Positions 56,954 to 64,000 of a stretch of 64,000 nt of DNA are shown in pieces. A program made the translations under genes and the position numbers. Under the pieces are notes generated by a model. The model had not been told where the DNA came from, ran no database searches, and was given only the letters and a program-made list of their open reading frames with translations. The number at the start of each line of letters is the position of its first letter. The stretch's first letter is position 1. The DNA comes from JADJNW01 sp964526645 (GTDB lineage: Bacteria > Bacteroidota > Bacteroidia > Chitinophagales > Saprospiraceae). The stretch covers positions 1 through 64,000 of the forward strand of contig CAZGJN010000018.1 of the NCBI GenBank assembly GCA_964526645.1, read 5' to 3'.

Positions 56954-57955
56954 ATGACTAAGCTAAAACTGATTCTATATTCACTAGCTGTTGCAATGCT
57001 TATGCCTTTTTCCTCCTGCAAGGATGAAGACCTCAATCCAGTACTGGAGCCTGAAACAGCAGTGCATGGCCTCGGAGAGCTACAAGCAGGTTCTATTGCC
57101 AATTTCAAATTTGGAGACAACAATAGCACGATCAATGCTCAACTCCAATGGATTTCTATTGATCGCTTGAATACCGTTACAAAAATTGACTTGTTCGTGG
57201 AGTGGCAGGAAGCTTATATTGATGATGAAGGAAATCCTCAAATAGCTAACCACGGCACAAAGAAAATTAAAGTAATAGAAGGAGGTGCTGTGCCTGCCAA
57301 TCGTACAAATGTTGCCTTTTCTGTTTCTGCGAAGGACTTGTTTGAAGTTTTTAAAGACGCTAAATTTGATTACGGTGACGGCAAGGGTATTGTATCTGTA
57401 TTCAACAACACTTTCAAGCCAGACCGCTCCGCCAGCGCTTACTTCATCCCAGATGATTCCTTCACGCTGACATGGGCATTTACCACTGCCGATGGTCGTT
57501 ATTTTGACTCCTGGTCGGATTCTGTTTGCTCCGAATTCCCAGGCGCTAACTGCGATATTAAGTGGGGCGTAGTCTGTGAATCGAATATCGCAGGCACGTA
57601 TGAAGCTGTAGTCACTAATGCAACTTCAACGGACCCTTGCTGCCCAACAGTTACTAACATCACTAGCACTGTCGTTTTAACGGATAAAGGCTCAGGTAAT
57701 TATGAGATTTCTGATTATAGCTTCGGGTTATATTTAGAGTGGTATGATGTATATGGTGTGGTACCTAATGATCCAGGTCTGAAAACAACCGTCAAAGATG
57801 TATGTAATAAATTTCAGTTGGATGTTGCGGATTATTTCAGTGCATCCTTTAGAGTAAAAGCGACCGGAACGATTAATCCAGCAGCAGGAGTAATCGTATT
57901 GAAATGGGAAAATGACTATGGCGATAAAGCCGATATCGTTTTGACTAAGAAATAA
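56954..57955 (+). CDS. Surface lipoprotein of the second Sus operon
   Basis: A 333-residue protein with signal ending at FSSC (Cys ~23) and a beta-rich mature part, probably two or three Ig-like domains. Cysteines occur in three clusters (VCSEFPGANC, VVCES, PCCPT). The position directly after susD matches SusE/SusF-like glycan-binding lipoproteins, though sequence alone does not prove it. It ends the operon at a strong terminator. Confidence 0.75.
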   Translation: MTKLKLILYSLAVAMLMPFSSCKDEDLNPVLEPETAVHGLGELQAGSIANFKFGDNNSTINAQLQWISIDRLNTVTKIDLFVEWQEAYIDDEGNPQIANHGTKKIKVIEGGAVPANRTNVAFSVSAKDLFEVFKDAKFDYGDGKGIVSVFNNTFKPDRSASAYFIPDDSFTLTWAFTTADGRYFDSWSDSVCSEFPGANCDIKWGVVCESNIAGTYEAVVTNATSTDPCCPTVTNITSTVVLTDKGSGNYEISDYSFGLYLEWYDVYGVVPNDPGLKTTVKDVCNKFQLDVADYFSASFRVKATGTINPAAGVIVLKWENDYGDKADIVLTKK

Positions 57956-57988
57956 ACTTTTATCCTTATTTCATTAGGATTATGGGGA

Positions 57989-58025
57989 GAGGGTATCAAG
58001 CATTTATGTTTGATACCCTTTTTTT
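57989..58025 (+). terminator. Intrinsic terminator of the second Sus operon
   Basis: AGGGTATCAA (57990-57999) pairs with TTGATACCCT (58010-58019), with a short inner CAT/ATG pair, followed by seven T (58019-58025). A clean rho-independent terminator 35 bp after the lipoprotein stop. Confidence 0.85.
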
Positions 58026-58184
58026 CAAGGCTTTCCGCGTATTGCCTTTTAGATGTTATCATTTTGTAATATCGTTCTCTGAGTGGCTTGTTAAAGAAGG
58101 CACTGGAATGTTAAAGTTCTTGACTTTATATTGGCAATAAAAAAAATCGTTCAAAGTTGATTAACTTGGCACTAAAAAAAGTGT

Positions 58185-59024
58185 ATGCACCCTATCATAA
58201 GCCCGAGGGACTTGCTGGAGCTTTGGCAAAGTAAAAACTTTGTGCTGATTGACGCTCGTTCCGGCTCAAGCGCCAAAGAAAATTATGAAACAGCGCATTT
58301 GGCAGCTGCCTTATGGGTAGATTTGGAAACGGAGCTTTCTGAAAAAACGGCGGATGCTGCACAGGGCGGGCGGCATCCCTTGCCAAGTGTACAACATTTT
58401 GCTACCTTACTGGGTAGTTTGGGCATTACGCCGCAAAGCCATGTAGTGGTATATGACGATAAAAACGGAGCGAACGCTGCGGCGCGCTTTTGGTGGATGC
58501 TACGCGCGCTCGGTCATCAAAAAGTGCAGGTGCTGGATGGCGGGTATCAGGCTGCGATCGCTGCTGATTTTCCTACGAATACCGGAAGGGAAACCCCACA
58601 CTCTACATCGGCATACCCCGCTACTACCTGGCTACTACCGATGGCTGAAATTAACGAGGTGGCTCAAGCTGCTCAAGCGGAGGATGCCCTCGTCATTGAC
58701 GTGCGCGAGGCGGGGCGCTACCTGGGGCAGTTCGAACCAATTGATCTGGTGGCAGGGCATATTCCTGGCGCGACCAATATCCCTTTTGCAGAAAATTTGA
58801 ATGCGGATGGTTCTTTTTTATCTCCTGAGCAACTCAAGGCTAAGTACACAGAAGCCTTCGGCTTTTTTGATACCGACAAGGTGATTGTACATTGTGGTTC
58901 GGGCGTGACGGCTTGTCATACCCTCTTGGCAATAGCGCAGGCAGGGATGGCAATTCCAAAACTGTACGTTGGCTCCTGGAGCGAGTGGTCGAGAAATAAT
59001 CGTCCAATCGCGACAGTGGAATAA
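58185..59024 (+). CDS. Rhodanese-type sulfurtransferase
   Basis: A 279-residue protein with two rhodanese domains. The C-terminal active-site loop is HCGSGVTA with catalytic Cys237; the N-terminal domain keeps the fold (FVLIDARSGSS, VVVYDDKNGANAAARFWW) without a catalytic Cys. The CGSGVTA loop is the mercaptopyruvate sulfurtransferase type, rather than CRKGV of thiosulfate-preferring rhodaneses. It moves sulfane sulfur from 3-mercaptopyruvate or thiosulfate to an acceptor such as cyanide or thioredoxin. Its promoter region has two TGTTAAA words (58089, 58109) 20 bp apart. A hairpin follows the gene. Confidence 0.9.
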   Translation: MHPIISPRDLLELWQSKNFVLIDARSGSSAKENYETAHLAAALWVDLETELSEKTADAAQGGRHPLPSVQHFATLLGSLGITPQSHVVVYDDKNGANAAARFWWMLRALGHQKVQVLDGGYQAAIAADFPTNTGRETPHSTSAYPATTWLLPMAEINEVAQAAQAEDALVIDVREAGRYLGQFEPIDLVAGHIPGATNIPFAENLNADGSFLSPEQLKAKYTEAFGFFDTDKVIVHCGSGVTACHTLLAIAQAGMAIPKLYVGSWSEWSRNNRPIATVE

Positions 59025-59054
59025 AGGGTTTTGCAAAAATGATCCATCAAATGG

Positions 59055-59096
59055 AAAGCGGTTTATCGCTTCAATGACAAGTGATGATCCGCTTTT
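59055..59096. terminator. Bidirectional hairpin between the sulfurtransferase and aldolase genes
   Basis: AAAGCGG (59055-59061) pairs with CCGCTTT (59089-59095), extended by ATCGCTT (59065-59071) with AAGTGAT (59079-59085, one G-U pair). It lies between convergent genes and is followed by TTTTAT on the plus strand. Confidence 0.6.
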
Positions 59097-59123
59097 ATAA
59101 AATAAGGCATTTAAACGAATCGT

Positions 59124-60212
59124 TTACAGTGCGTTTCTATTGATACAGTTCAAATCCTCAAAAGCGACTTTGAGCCTGGCGATCAAGCTTTCTTCGCCTT
59201 TGCGCAACCAAGCGCGCGGATCGTAGAATTTTTTGTTGGGTTTGTCCTCACCTTCAGGATTGCCGATCTGCCCTTGGAGGTAGCCTTCATTCTTTTTGTA
59301 ATAAGCGCGCACTCCATCCCAGAAAGCCCATTGCATATCGGTGTCAATATTCATTTTCACTGCCCCGTACTCAATAGCCTCGCGGATTTCCTCGCGAGAT
59401 GACCCCGACCCACCATGGAAAACAAAGTTGATCGGTGTTTTGTCCGTCAAACTGTATTTTTCGCGGATATAATCCTGAGAATTTTTCAGAATAATCGGCT
59501 CCAGCTTCACATTGCCGGGTTTGTAAACGCCATGCACATTGCCAAAGGCTGCCGCGATGGTGAAGCGATTGCTCACGGCATTCAGGTGTTCGTAGGCATA
59601 TGCTACTTCTTGTGGTTGGGTGTACAATCGGGCATTATCTACATTCGTATTGTCCACACCATCTTCTTCGCCGCCAGTCACACCGAGTTCTATTTCGAGG
59701 GTCATGCCCACTTTGTTCATTCGCTTTAAAAAATGCACGCAGGTTTCTATGTTTTCTTCAATCGGTTCTTCCGACAAATCGAGCATGTGGGAGCTAAAAA
59801 GCGGATAACCATTTTTTTGGTAAAAATCCTCCCCAAAATCCAACAAACCCTCTACCCAGGGTAGAATGTCCTTCGCACAATGATCGGTGTGCAAAATAAC
59901 ACTCACACCGTAAGCCTCCGCTACCCTGTGGACGTGCATGGCACCCGAAATGCTTCCTACAATAGAGGCTTGCTGATCTTTGTTGGATAAGCCCTTGCCG
60001 GCAAAAAAAGCGCCGCCTCCATTGGAAAATTGGATAATAACAGGGGAGTTCAGTTCCCGTGCGGTCTCCAACACAGCATTGATGGAGTTGGTACCAATTA
60101 CATTCACCGCTGGTAAAGCAAAGTTATGCGCATTGGCATAGTTTAGTAACTCAGTGACTTCATCGCCGTGTAAAACCCCCGGACGAAAACGGGTCGGAGC
60201 TGCAATTGACAT
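59124..60212 (-). CDS. fbaA: Class II fructose-bisphosphate aldolase
   Basis: A 362-residue protein, the ~360-residue class IIA length. Zinc-binding region HTDHCAKDILP, the glycine-rich GGEEDGVDNTNVDN loop, FGNVHGVYKPGNV, and the substrate loop FHGGSGS. It splits fructose 1,6-bisphosphate in glycolysis and makes it in gluconeogenesis. Monocistronic, convergent with the sulfurtransferase gene. Confidence 0.96.
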   Translation of the reverse strand: MSIAAPTRFRPGVLHGDEVTELLNYANAHNFALPAVNVIGTNSINAVLETARELNSPVIIQFSNGGGAFFAGKGLSNKDQQASIVGSISGAMHVHRVAEAYGVSVILHTDHCAKDILPWVEGLLDFGEDFYQKNGYPLFSSHMLDLSEEPIEENIETCVHFLKRMNKVGMTLEIELGVTGGEEDGVDNTNVDNARLYTQPQEVAYAYEHLNAVSNRFTIAAAFGNVHGVYKPGNVKLEPIILKNSQDYIREKYSLTDKTPINFVFHGGSGSSREEIREAIEYGAVKMNIDTDMQWAFWDGVRAYYKKNEGYLQGQIGNPEGEDKPNKKFYDPRAWLRKGEESLIARLKVAFEDLNCINRNAL

Positions 60213-60502
60213 AATGAGTGAATTATGATTGAAAGTTGATTGTTTTATCAGCCATTTTCAGTTCGGGATTATCTTTTCAACAAAAAAGGCTGGAATGATT
60301 GCTACCAAAACATTGTACCCAAAATTTTCAGTAGGTTTTAGTGTTTTTGGGGTTTGGTAGTGAAATAATATTCCGAAACGAAAATCGCTGTTGATTCGTC
60401 GCTAAAATACGAAAATCCTTTTGTTAAGTCGCTGCAGCGTCAAAATTAATCGCTTCTTGTTTTCAAAAAGCTGAATAACAAGAACTTGTGAGTGCTTCCG
60501 AC
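60213..60502. other. 290-bp intergenic region between trxB and fbaA
   Basis: No gene is seen. It contains the palindrome GCTGCAGC near 60431 and a hairpin TTCTTGTT (60454-60461) with AACAAGAA (60477-60484) close to the trxB end; the latter may terminate trxB but lacks a T-run. Confidence 0.5.
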
Positions 60503-61444
60503 TCAGATAACACCTTTTTCTGCGAGGTAGCGCTCCGCATCCAATGCTGCCATGCAACCCGTGCCAGCTGCCGTCACTGCTTGCCGGTAAATGCTATCTT
60601 GCGCGTCACCACTTGCAAAAACCCCTTCCACATTGGTGCGGGTAGAACCTGGTATCGTTTTGATATAACCTACCTGATCCATGTCTAACCAACCTTTGAA
60701 AACCTCGGTATTGGGTTGATGGCCAATGGCGACAAAAAAGCCTTGTACTGCCAGCAATTGCGTAGCATTGGTTTTATTATTTTTTATCCGAATGCCTTCC
60801 ACGCCGTCCGCGCCCACGATTTCAATCGCTTCGGTATTCCAGTGGATTTCAATATTGGGCGTTTTTAGCACTCTTTCCTGCATGATCTTGGATGCTCGCA
60901 TCTCATCGCGGCGTACCAGGAGGTGTACTTTTTTACAAAGTTTCGACAGGTAAGATGCTTCTTCTGCAGCCGTATCGCCGCCACCTACCACTACCACATC
61001 TTTGCCACGGTAGAAAAAGCCATCACATACTGCACAAGCCGATACGCCCTTGCCTTCCAGTGCCAGTTGTTGCTCTCTTTCCAATCCCAGCCATTTCGCA
61101 CTCGCTCCAGTGGCGATGATAACTGTATCGGCATGGATTTCTGTGCCCGATTCTGTCCAGGCTTTGTGGATGGGGCCTGTGAAATCCACTTTTGAAATCA
61201 TTTCGTAATGCACTTTTGTACCAAAGCGCTCGGCCTGTTTTTGGAAATCCTCCATCATGACGGGGCCTGTGATGCCTTCGGGGTAGCCGGGGTAATTTTC
61301 CACCTCGGAAGTGGTGGTAAGTTGTCCTCCCGGTTGCTGACCCGTGTAGAGCACAGGGTTTAGATTAGCTCGTGCAGCGTAGATTGCAGCGGTATAACCA
61401 GCTGGGCCAGAGCCTATAATCAAACATTTGATATGTTCTGCCAT
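60503..61444 (-). CDS. trxB: Thioredoxin reductase
   Basis: A 313-residue flavoprotein. FAD motif GSGPAG (11-16), redox pair Cys137 and Cys140 (CAVCDG), NADPH motif VVGGGDTAAEEA and C-terminal GVFASGDAQD. It reduces thioredoxin with NADPH. Its likely promoter on the minus strand is TTG (61494-61496) and TATTTTTG (61470-61477), 16 bp apart, and a CRP/FNR-like site (61501-61514) lies just upstream. Confidence 0.96.
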   Translation of the reverse strand: MAEHIKCLIIGSGPAGYTAAIYAARANLNPVLYTGQQPGGQLTTTSEVENYPGYPEGITGPVMMEDFQKQAERFGTKVHYEMISKVDFTGPIHKAWTESGTEIHADTVIIATGASAKWLGLEREQQLALEGKGVSACAVCDGFFYRGKDVVVVGGGDTAAEEASYLSKLCKKVHLLVRRDEMRASKIMQERVLKTPNIEIHWNTEAIEIVGADGVEGIRIKNNKTNATQLLAVQGFFVAIGHQPNTEVFKGWLDMDQVGYIKTIPGSTRTNVEGVFASGDAQDSIYRQAVTAAGTGCMAALDAERYLAEKGVI

Positions 61445-61469
61445 TTTTGATCTATTTTAAAAGACTGCG

Positions 61470-61496
61470 CAAAAATAAAAATTCTGTAAAGCGCAA
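61470..61496 (-). promoter_or_regulatory. Predicted trxB promoter
   Basis: On the minus strand TTG (61494-61496), a 16-bp spacer and TATTTTTG (61470-61477) fit the Bacteroidota promoter, though the spacer is short. Start point would be near 61463. Confidence 0.5.
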
Positions 61497-61500
61497 GGCT

Positions 61501-61514
61501 GTAATTTTTATCAC
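61501..61514. promoter_or_regulatory. CRP/FNR-like dyad upstream of trxB
   Basis: GTAATTTTTATCAC differs at one base from the perfect dyad upstream of ccoS (8759-8772). Its centre is about 44 bp upstream of the predicted trxB start point, close to the usual activator position near -41.5. Confidence 0.45.
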
Positions 61515-61663
61515 AAAGGAAGAAACAACAAACTCAGGACAAGGGTTGAATCGGATTGTTTTATCTGGCTGAAATGCTCCTTTGCCGAAAATCTGCCGCG
61601 ATCCATCGGGTGGAATTGAAAAAGTGGAGAATTCTTGCTACCTTATGCAAAATTTGCAAAGCT

Positions 61664-63196
61664 ATGTTCACTTCATTGTATGCCTTGGCTTATGTTGTTT
61701 GCGTGCTATCTTTGGCAGGCTGGTTTTATTTTAAAAAAGAAGGGAAATTGACCAAGCCCTTGAGTGGTATTTTTGGCTTGAGCCTAATGGTATATGGCTT
61801 GAGTGTGTTATGGGCAGATGCAGCGATTGAATACAAACTGGGGGTCGTTTTTCGCGATTTTATTGTGCTTTCGGTGGTAGGGGTCTTGTTTCAGTTGTTG
61901 CTACGGCAGCCCCAGCGCGTAGCTGCTATTGGAATCGGCGCGTTGGCCTTGGTATTTTTAGTTTTTTTTACAACAAAGGTGCGGCCTACTTTTCAGCAGC
62001 GCCACGCGGCTTACATTTTGGACGAACAAGGAGAATTGCTTGTTGAATTGAAAGAAGGTGTTCGGATAGAAGCGCTAAATAAAGTTTTGCAACAATTTGA
62101 CTTACAGCAAGAACGAGCCTTTCAGCCTTTGGCAGCAGATCAGACCTTTCTGGACAACTACTTTGTCATCAATATTCCCGATAGGCACGAAGGCAGGCTT
62201 GCCAAAATCACAAAAGCACTTAAAAAATCGGGTTTAGTAGAATGGTCGGAGGAGAATGAAGTCATTAGCGTAGCGCCGCTGCCTGGTGAAAAAACACCGG
62301 AAGTGGATAAAAAGTATGGCATTAATGATCCGGGTTTAAAGCAACTTTGGGGCTTCGAAGCGATGGAAATAGATAAACTGTACAACTATTTGACTATCAA
62401 TAAAATAAAGCCTCAGCGGAAAGCATTGGTTGCTATTCTCGATACGGGCGTGGATGGGCAGCACGAAGATCTTAAGGCTAACTTTAAATCCTTCAACAAT
62501 CAGTACGATAGTGATCCGGTGGGGCATGGCACGCATTGCGCGGGCATCGCAGGCGCTGTGTCAAACAATGGTTTGGGCGTTGCTTCTTTTTCAACGGACA
62601 ATACTTTTGTACAAATTTCCAGCATTCGAGTACTCAATTCTATGGGGAGTGGTACGCAGCGCAGCATTATCAATGGTATCATTGAGGCAGCGGATAAAGG
62701 TGCAGACGTGATCTCCATGTCGCTGGGTGGTCCTTCTGATCGCAATAAACAAAAAGCTTACGGACAAGCGATTGAATACGCAACCAAAAAAGGCGCTATC
62801 GTGGTGGCGGCAGCTGGTAATTCTAACCGAAACGCTAAAGATTTTTCGCCGGTAAATGCGCCGGGTATCATTGGGGTGAGCGCGGTGGATCAGGATTTAA
62901 ACAAAGCTGTTTTTTCTAATACAGTGGACGAGATCAAAATGGGGGTGGCGGCACCAGGTGTTAACATTTATTCTACGATTCCTGGCAAGGAAAAATACGC
63001 TTCTTTCAATGGTACTTCCATGGCAACGCCTTATGTAGCGGGCTTGATTGGTATGCTGAAAAGTATTGAACCTTCTTTGACAGCAAAGGAGGCGTATGAA
63101 ATACTGAACAAAACGGGTAAAAATACCAAAGCAACTAATCAAACAGGTAAGCTAATTCAGCCATTTGAAGCGATAAAAAAACTTGTAAAAAAATGA
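61664..63196 (+). CDS. Membrane-anchored subtilisin-like serine protease (S8)
   Basis: A 510-residue protein from the ATG at 61664; a longer open frame to 61556 has a leader unlike a signal. Four hydrophobic segments fill residues 1-103 (about 5-23, 34-52, 62-80, 86-102), then a ~120-residue domain that may act as an inhibitor-type pro-region (YILDEQGELLVELKEG), then the S8 domain with Asp260 (ILDTGVDG), His288 (GHGTHCAG), Asn386 (AGNSN) and Ser452 (NGTSMATP). All catalytic residues are present. A four-helix N-terminus is unusual for subtilisins, which are normally secreted. A weak TTG-N20-TACCTTAT promoter ends 18 bp before the ATG. Confidence 0.85.
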   Translation: MFTSLYALAYVVCVLSLAGWFYFKKEGKLTKPLSGIFGLSLMVYGLSVLWADAAIEYKLGVVFRDFIVLSVVGVLFQLLLRQPQRVAAIGIGALALVFLVFFTTKVRPTFQQRHAAYILDEQGELLVELKEGVRIEALNKVLQQFDLQQERAFQPLAADQTFLDNYFVINIPDRHEGRLAKITKALKKSGLVEWSEENEVISVAPLPGEKTPEVDKKYGINDPGLKQLWGFEAMEIDKLYNYLTINKIKPQRKALVAILDTGVDGQHEDLKANFKSFNNQYDSDPVGHGTHCAGIAGAVSNNGLGVASFSTDNTFVQISSIRVLNSMGSGTQRSIINGIIEAADKGADVISMSLGGPSDRNKQKAYGQAIEYATKKGAIVVAAAGNSNRNAKDFSPVNAPGIIGVSAVDQDLNKAVFSNTVDEIKMGVAAPGVNIYSTIPGKEKYASFNGTSMATPYVAGLIGMLKSIEPSLTAKEAYEILNKTGKNTKATNQTGKLIQPFEAIKKLVKK

Positions 63197-63207
63197 TTTA
63201 CAAAATT

Positions 63208-64000
63208 TTAAACATTGAACCGGAAGTGCATCACATCGCCATCTTCCACTATATATTCTTTACCTTCCACGCCCATTTTGCCGGCTTCTTTCACAGCAGC
63301 TTCAGAACCGTATTTTATAAAATCCTGATATTTAATAACTTCCGCCCTGATGAATCCTTTTTCAAAATCGGTATGAATGACGCCCGCCGCCTGTGGCGCT
63401 TTGTCGCCGCGGTGAATCGTCCAGGCGCGTACTTCTTTTTCACCGGCGGTGAAGTAGGTAATCAAGTTGAGCAGGCTATAGCATCCTCGAATCACTTTAT
63501 TGACACCAGGCTCATCTAAGCCCATCGCTTGTATAAACTCCTGGCGCTCTTCCTTGCTTTCCAATTCTGCAATCTCCGCCTCGATTTGAGCGCTAATCAA
63601 AATAATGTTGGCATTTTCTGCAGCAATAGCGAGCTTGAAAGCCTCCGTGTGCTTATTTCCAGTGTGAACAGCGGCTTCATCCACATTACAAACGTAGAGA
63701 ATCGGTTTGCTAGTAAGCAAGTATAACTCACTAAAAAAAGGCTGTTCGTCTTCGCGCAACTCAAAGGAGCGCGCCGGCTTTTCGCTTTCTAAGTGCTTGA
63801 ATAGTCTTTCCGCGGTGTCGAGGTCTCTGGCATCGTCTTTATTACCGCTTTTAGCAGCGCGGCGCAACTTATCCAGTCGTTTTTCCAGTGTTTCTAAATC
63901 TTTAAGAATCAATTCAATATCAATAATTTCCTTATCGCGCACAGGGTTGACGCTACCGTCCACATGAATGACGTTATCGTCTTCAAAGCAACGCACTACG
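63208..64000 (-). CDS. ychF: Ribosome-binding ATPase YchF, C-terminal part (5' partial)
   Basis: About 264 residues are visible and the frame stays open past the right edge, so the N-terminal GTPase-type domain with its P-loop is cut off. What remains begins at VRCFEDDNVIHVDGSVNPVRD, a family hallmark, and continues through the coiled-coil insertion to the C-terminal TGS domain (AWTIHRGDKAPQAAGVIHTD ... FIRAEVIKYQD). YchF binds ribosomes and hydrolyses ATP; it is linked to oxidative stress responses. It is convergent with the protease gene, 11 bp between stops. Confidence 0.93.
   Translation of the reverse strand, partial: VVRCFEDDNVIHVDGSVNPVRDKEIIDIELILKDLETLEKRLDKLRRAAKSGNKDDARDLDTAERLFKHLESEKPARSFELREDEQPFFSELYLLTSKPILYVCNVDEAAVHTGNKHTEAFKLAIAAENANIILISAQIEAEIAELESKEERQEFIQAMGLDEPGVNKVIRGCYSLLNLITYFTAGEKEVRAWTIHRGDKAPQAAGVIHTDFEKGFIRAEVIKYQDFIKYGSEAAVKEAGKMGVEGKEYIVEDGDVMHFRFNV

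Noticed and set aside
1..64000. tRNA, rRNA, insertion sequence or integrase genes
   Set aside because: No T-loop-like GGTTCGAATCC words, rRNA segments, transposase motifs or flanking direct repeats were recognised in the intergenic regions I read.

Overview
The window looks like a chromosomal stretch of a Bacteroidota bacterium, most likely of the Saprospirales/Saprospiraceae type (inference from gene content; no phylogeny could be run). Supporting signs are secreted proteins with type IX secretion (T9SS) C-terminal domains, two SusC/SusD outer-membrane pairs, a fused CcoN-CcoO cbb3 oxidase subunit, many signal-peptide lipoproteins, and promoters of the Bacteroidota form TTG-N(16-20)-TAnnTTTG. 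There are no rRNA or tRNA genes, no CRISPR array, no transposase and no prophage block. One run of 100 N (18901-19000) marks an assembly gap.

Layout. 1-1.2 kb: the end of a T9SS protein, a perfect hairpin and a small helical protein. 1.2-8.7 kb (all minus): a respiratory block running ccoS, ccoNO, ccoQ-like, ccoP, ccoG, ccoH and a SafE-like membrane protein, then a TrxR-like ferredoxin-NADP reductase closed by a terminator. 8.8-12.4 kb: a J-domain-like protein, an SDR reductase, the haem chaperone HemW and a stand-alone AntA/AntB-type antirepressor. 12.3-20.3 kb (minus): a giant repeat adhesin of at least 2,420 residues, broken only by the assembly gap, with a small membrane-anchored protein behind it. 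20.5-33.2 kb (mostly plus): housekeeping genes (YceD/DUF177-L32, RidA, TrpS, FAH hydrolase, MetK, Era, Der, RfbC-RfbD) mixed with unrecognised proteins.

33.4-46.7 kb: a T9SS type B secreted protein, riboflavin synthase, a minus-strand glycan operon (Gfo/Idh/MocA oxidoreductase, lipoprotein, polyprenyl-phosphate sugar transferase, small membrane protein), a lipoprotein, a 14-bp tandem repeat, a WG-repeat protein, the phospholipid genes cdsA and psd with a CPBP protease, and pdxJ. 46.9-58.0 kb: two SusC/SusD nutrient-uptake pairs, the second with a third lipoprotein and a strong terminator. 58.2-64 kb: a rhodanese-type sulfurtransferase, class II aldolase, thioredoxin reductase, a four-helix membrane-anchored subtilisin and the C-terminal part of YchF.

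How the genes fit together. The cbb3 block, the nearby HemW and the ferredoxin reductase fit a microaerobic respiratory chain. A CRP/FNR-like dyad in front of ccoS recurs with one mismatch just upstream of the predicted trxB promoter, which suggests a shared redox or oxygen regulator. The Sus pairs, adhesins and glycan genes describe a polymer-using surface lifestyle. The most unusual items are the repeat array around the gap (the missing sequence is predicted to be 36 + 216k bp), a 116-bp inverted-repeat element after metK, phased TGTTAAA direct repeats upstream of the second susC, the orphan antirepressor and the polytopic subtilisin.
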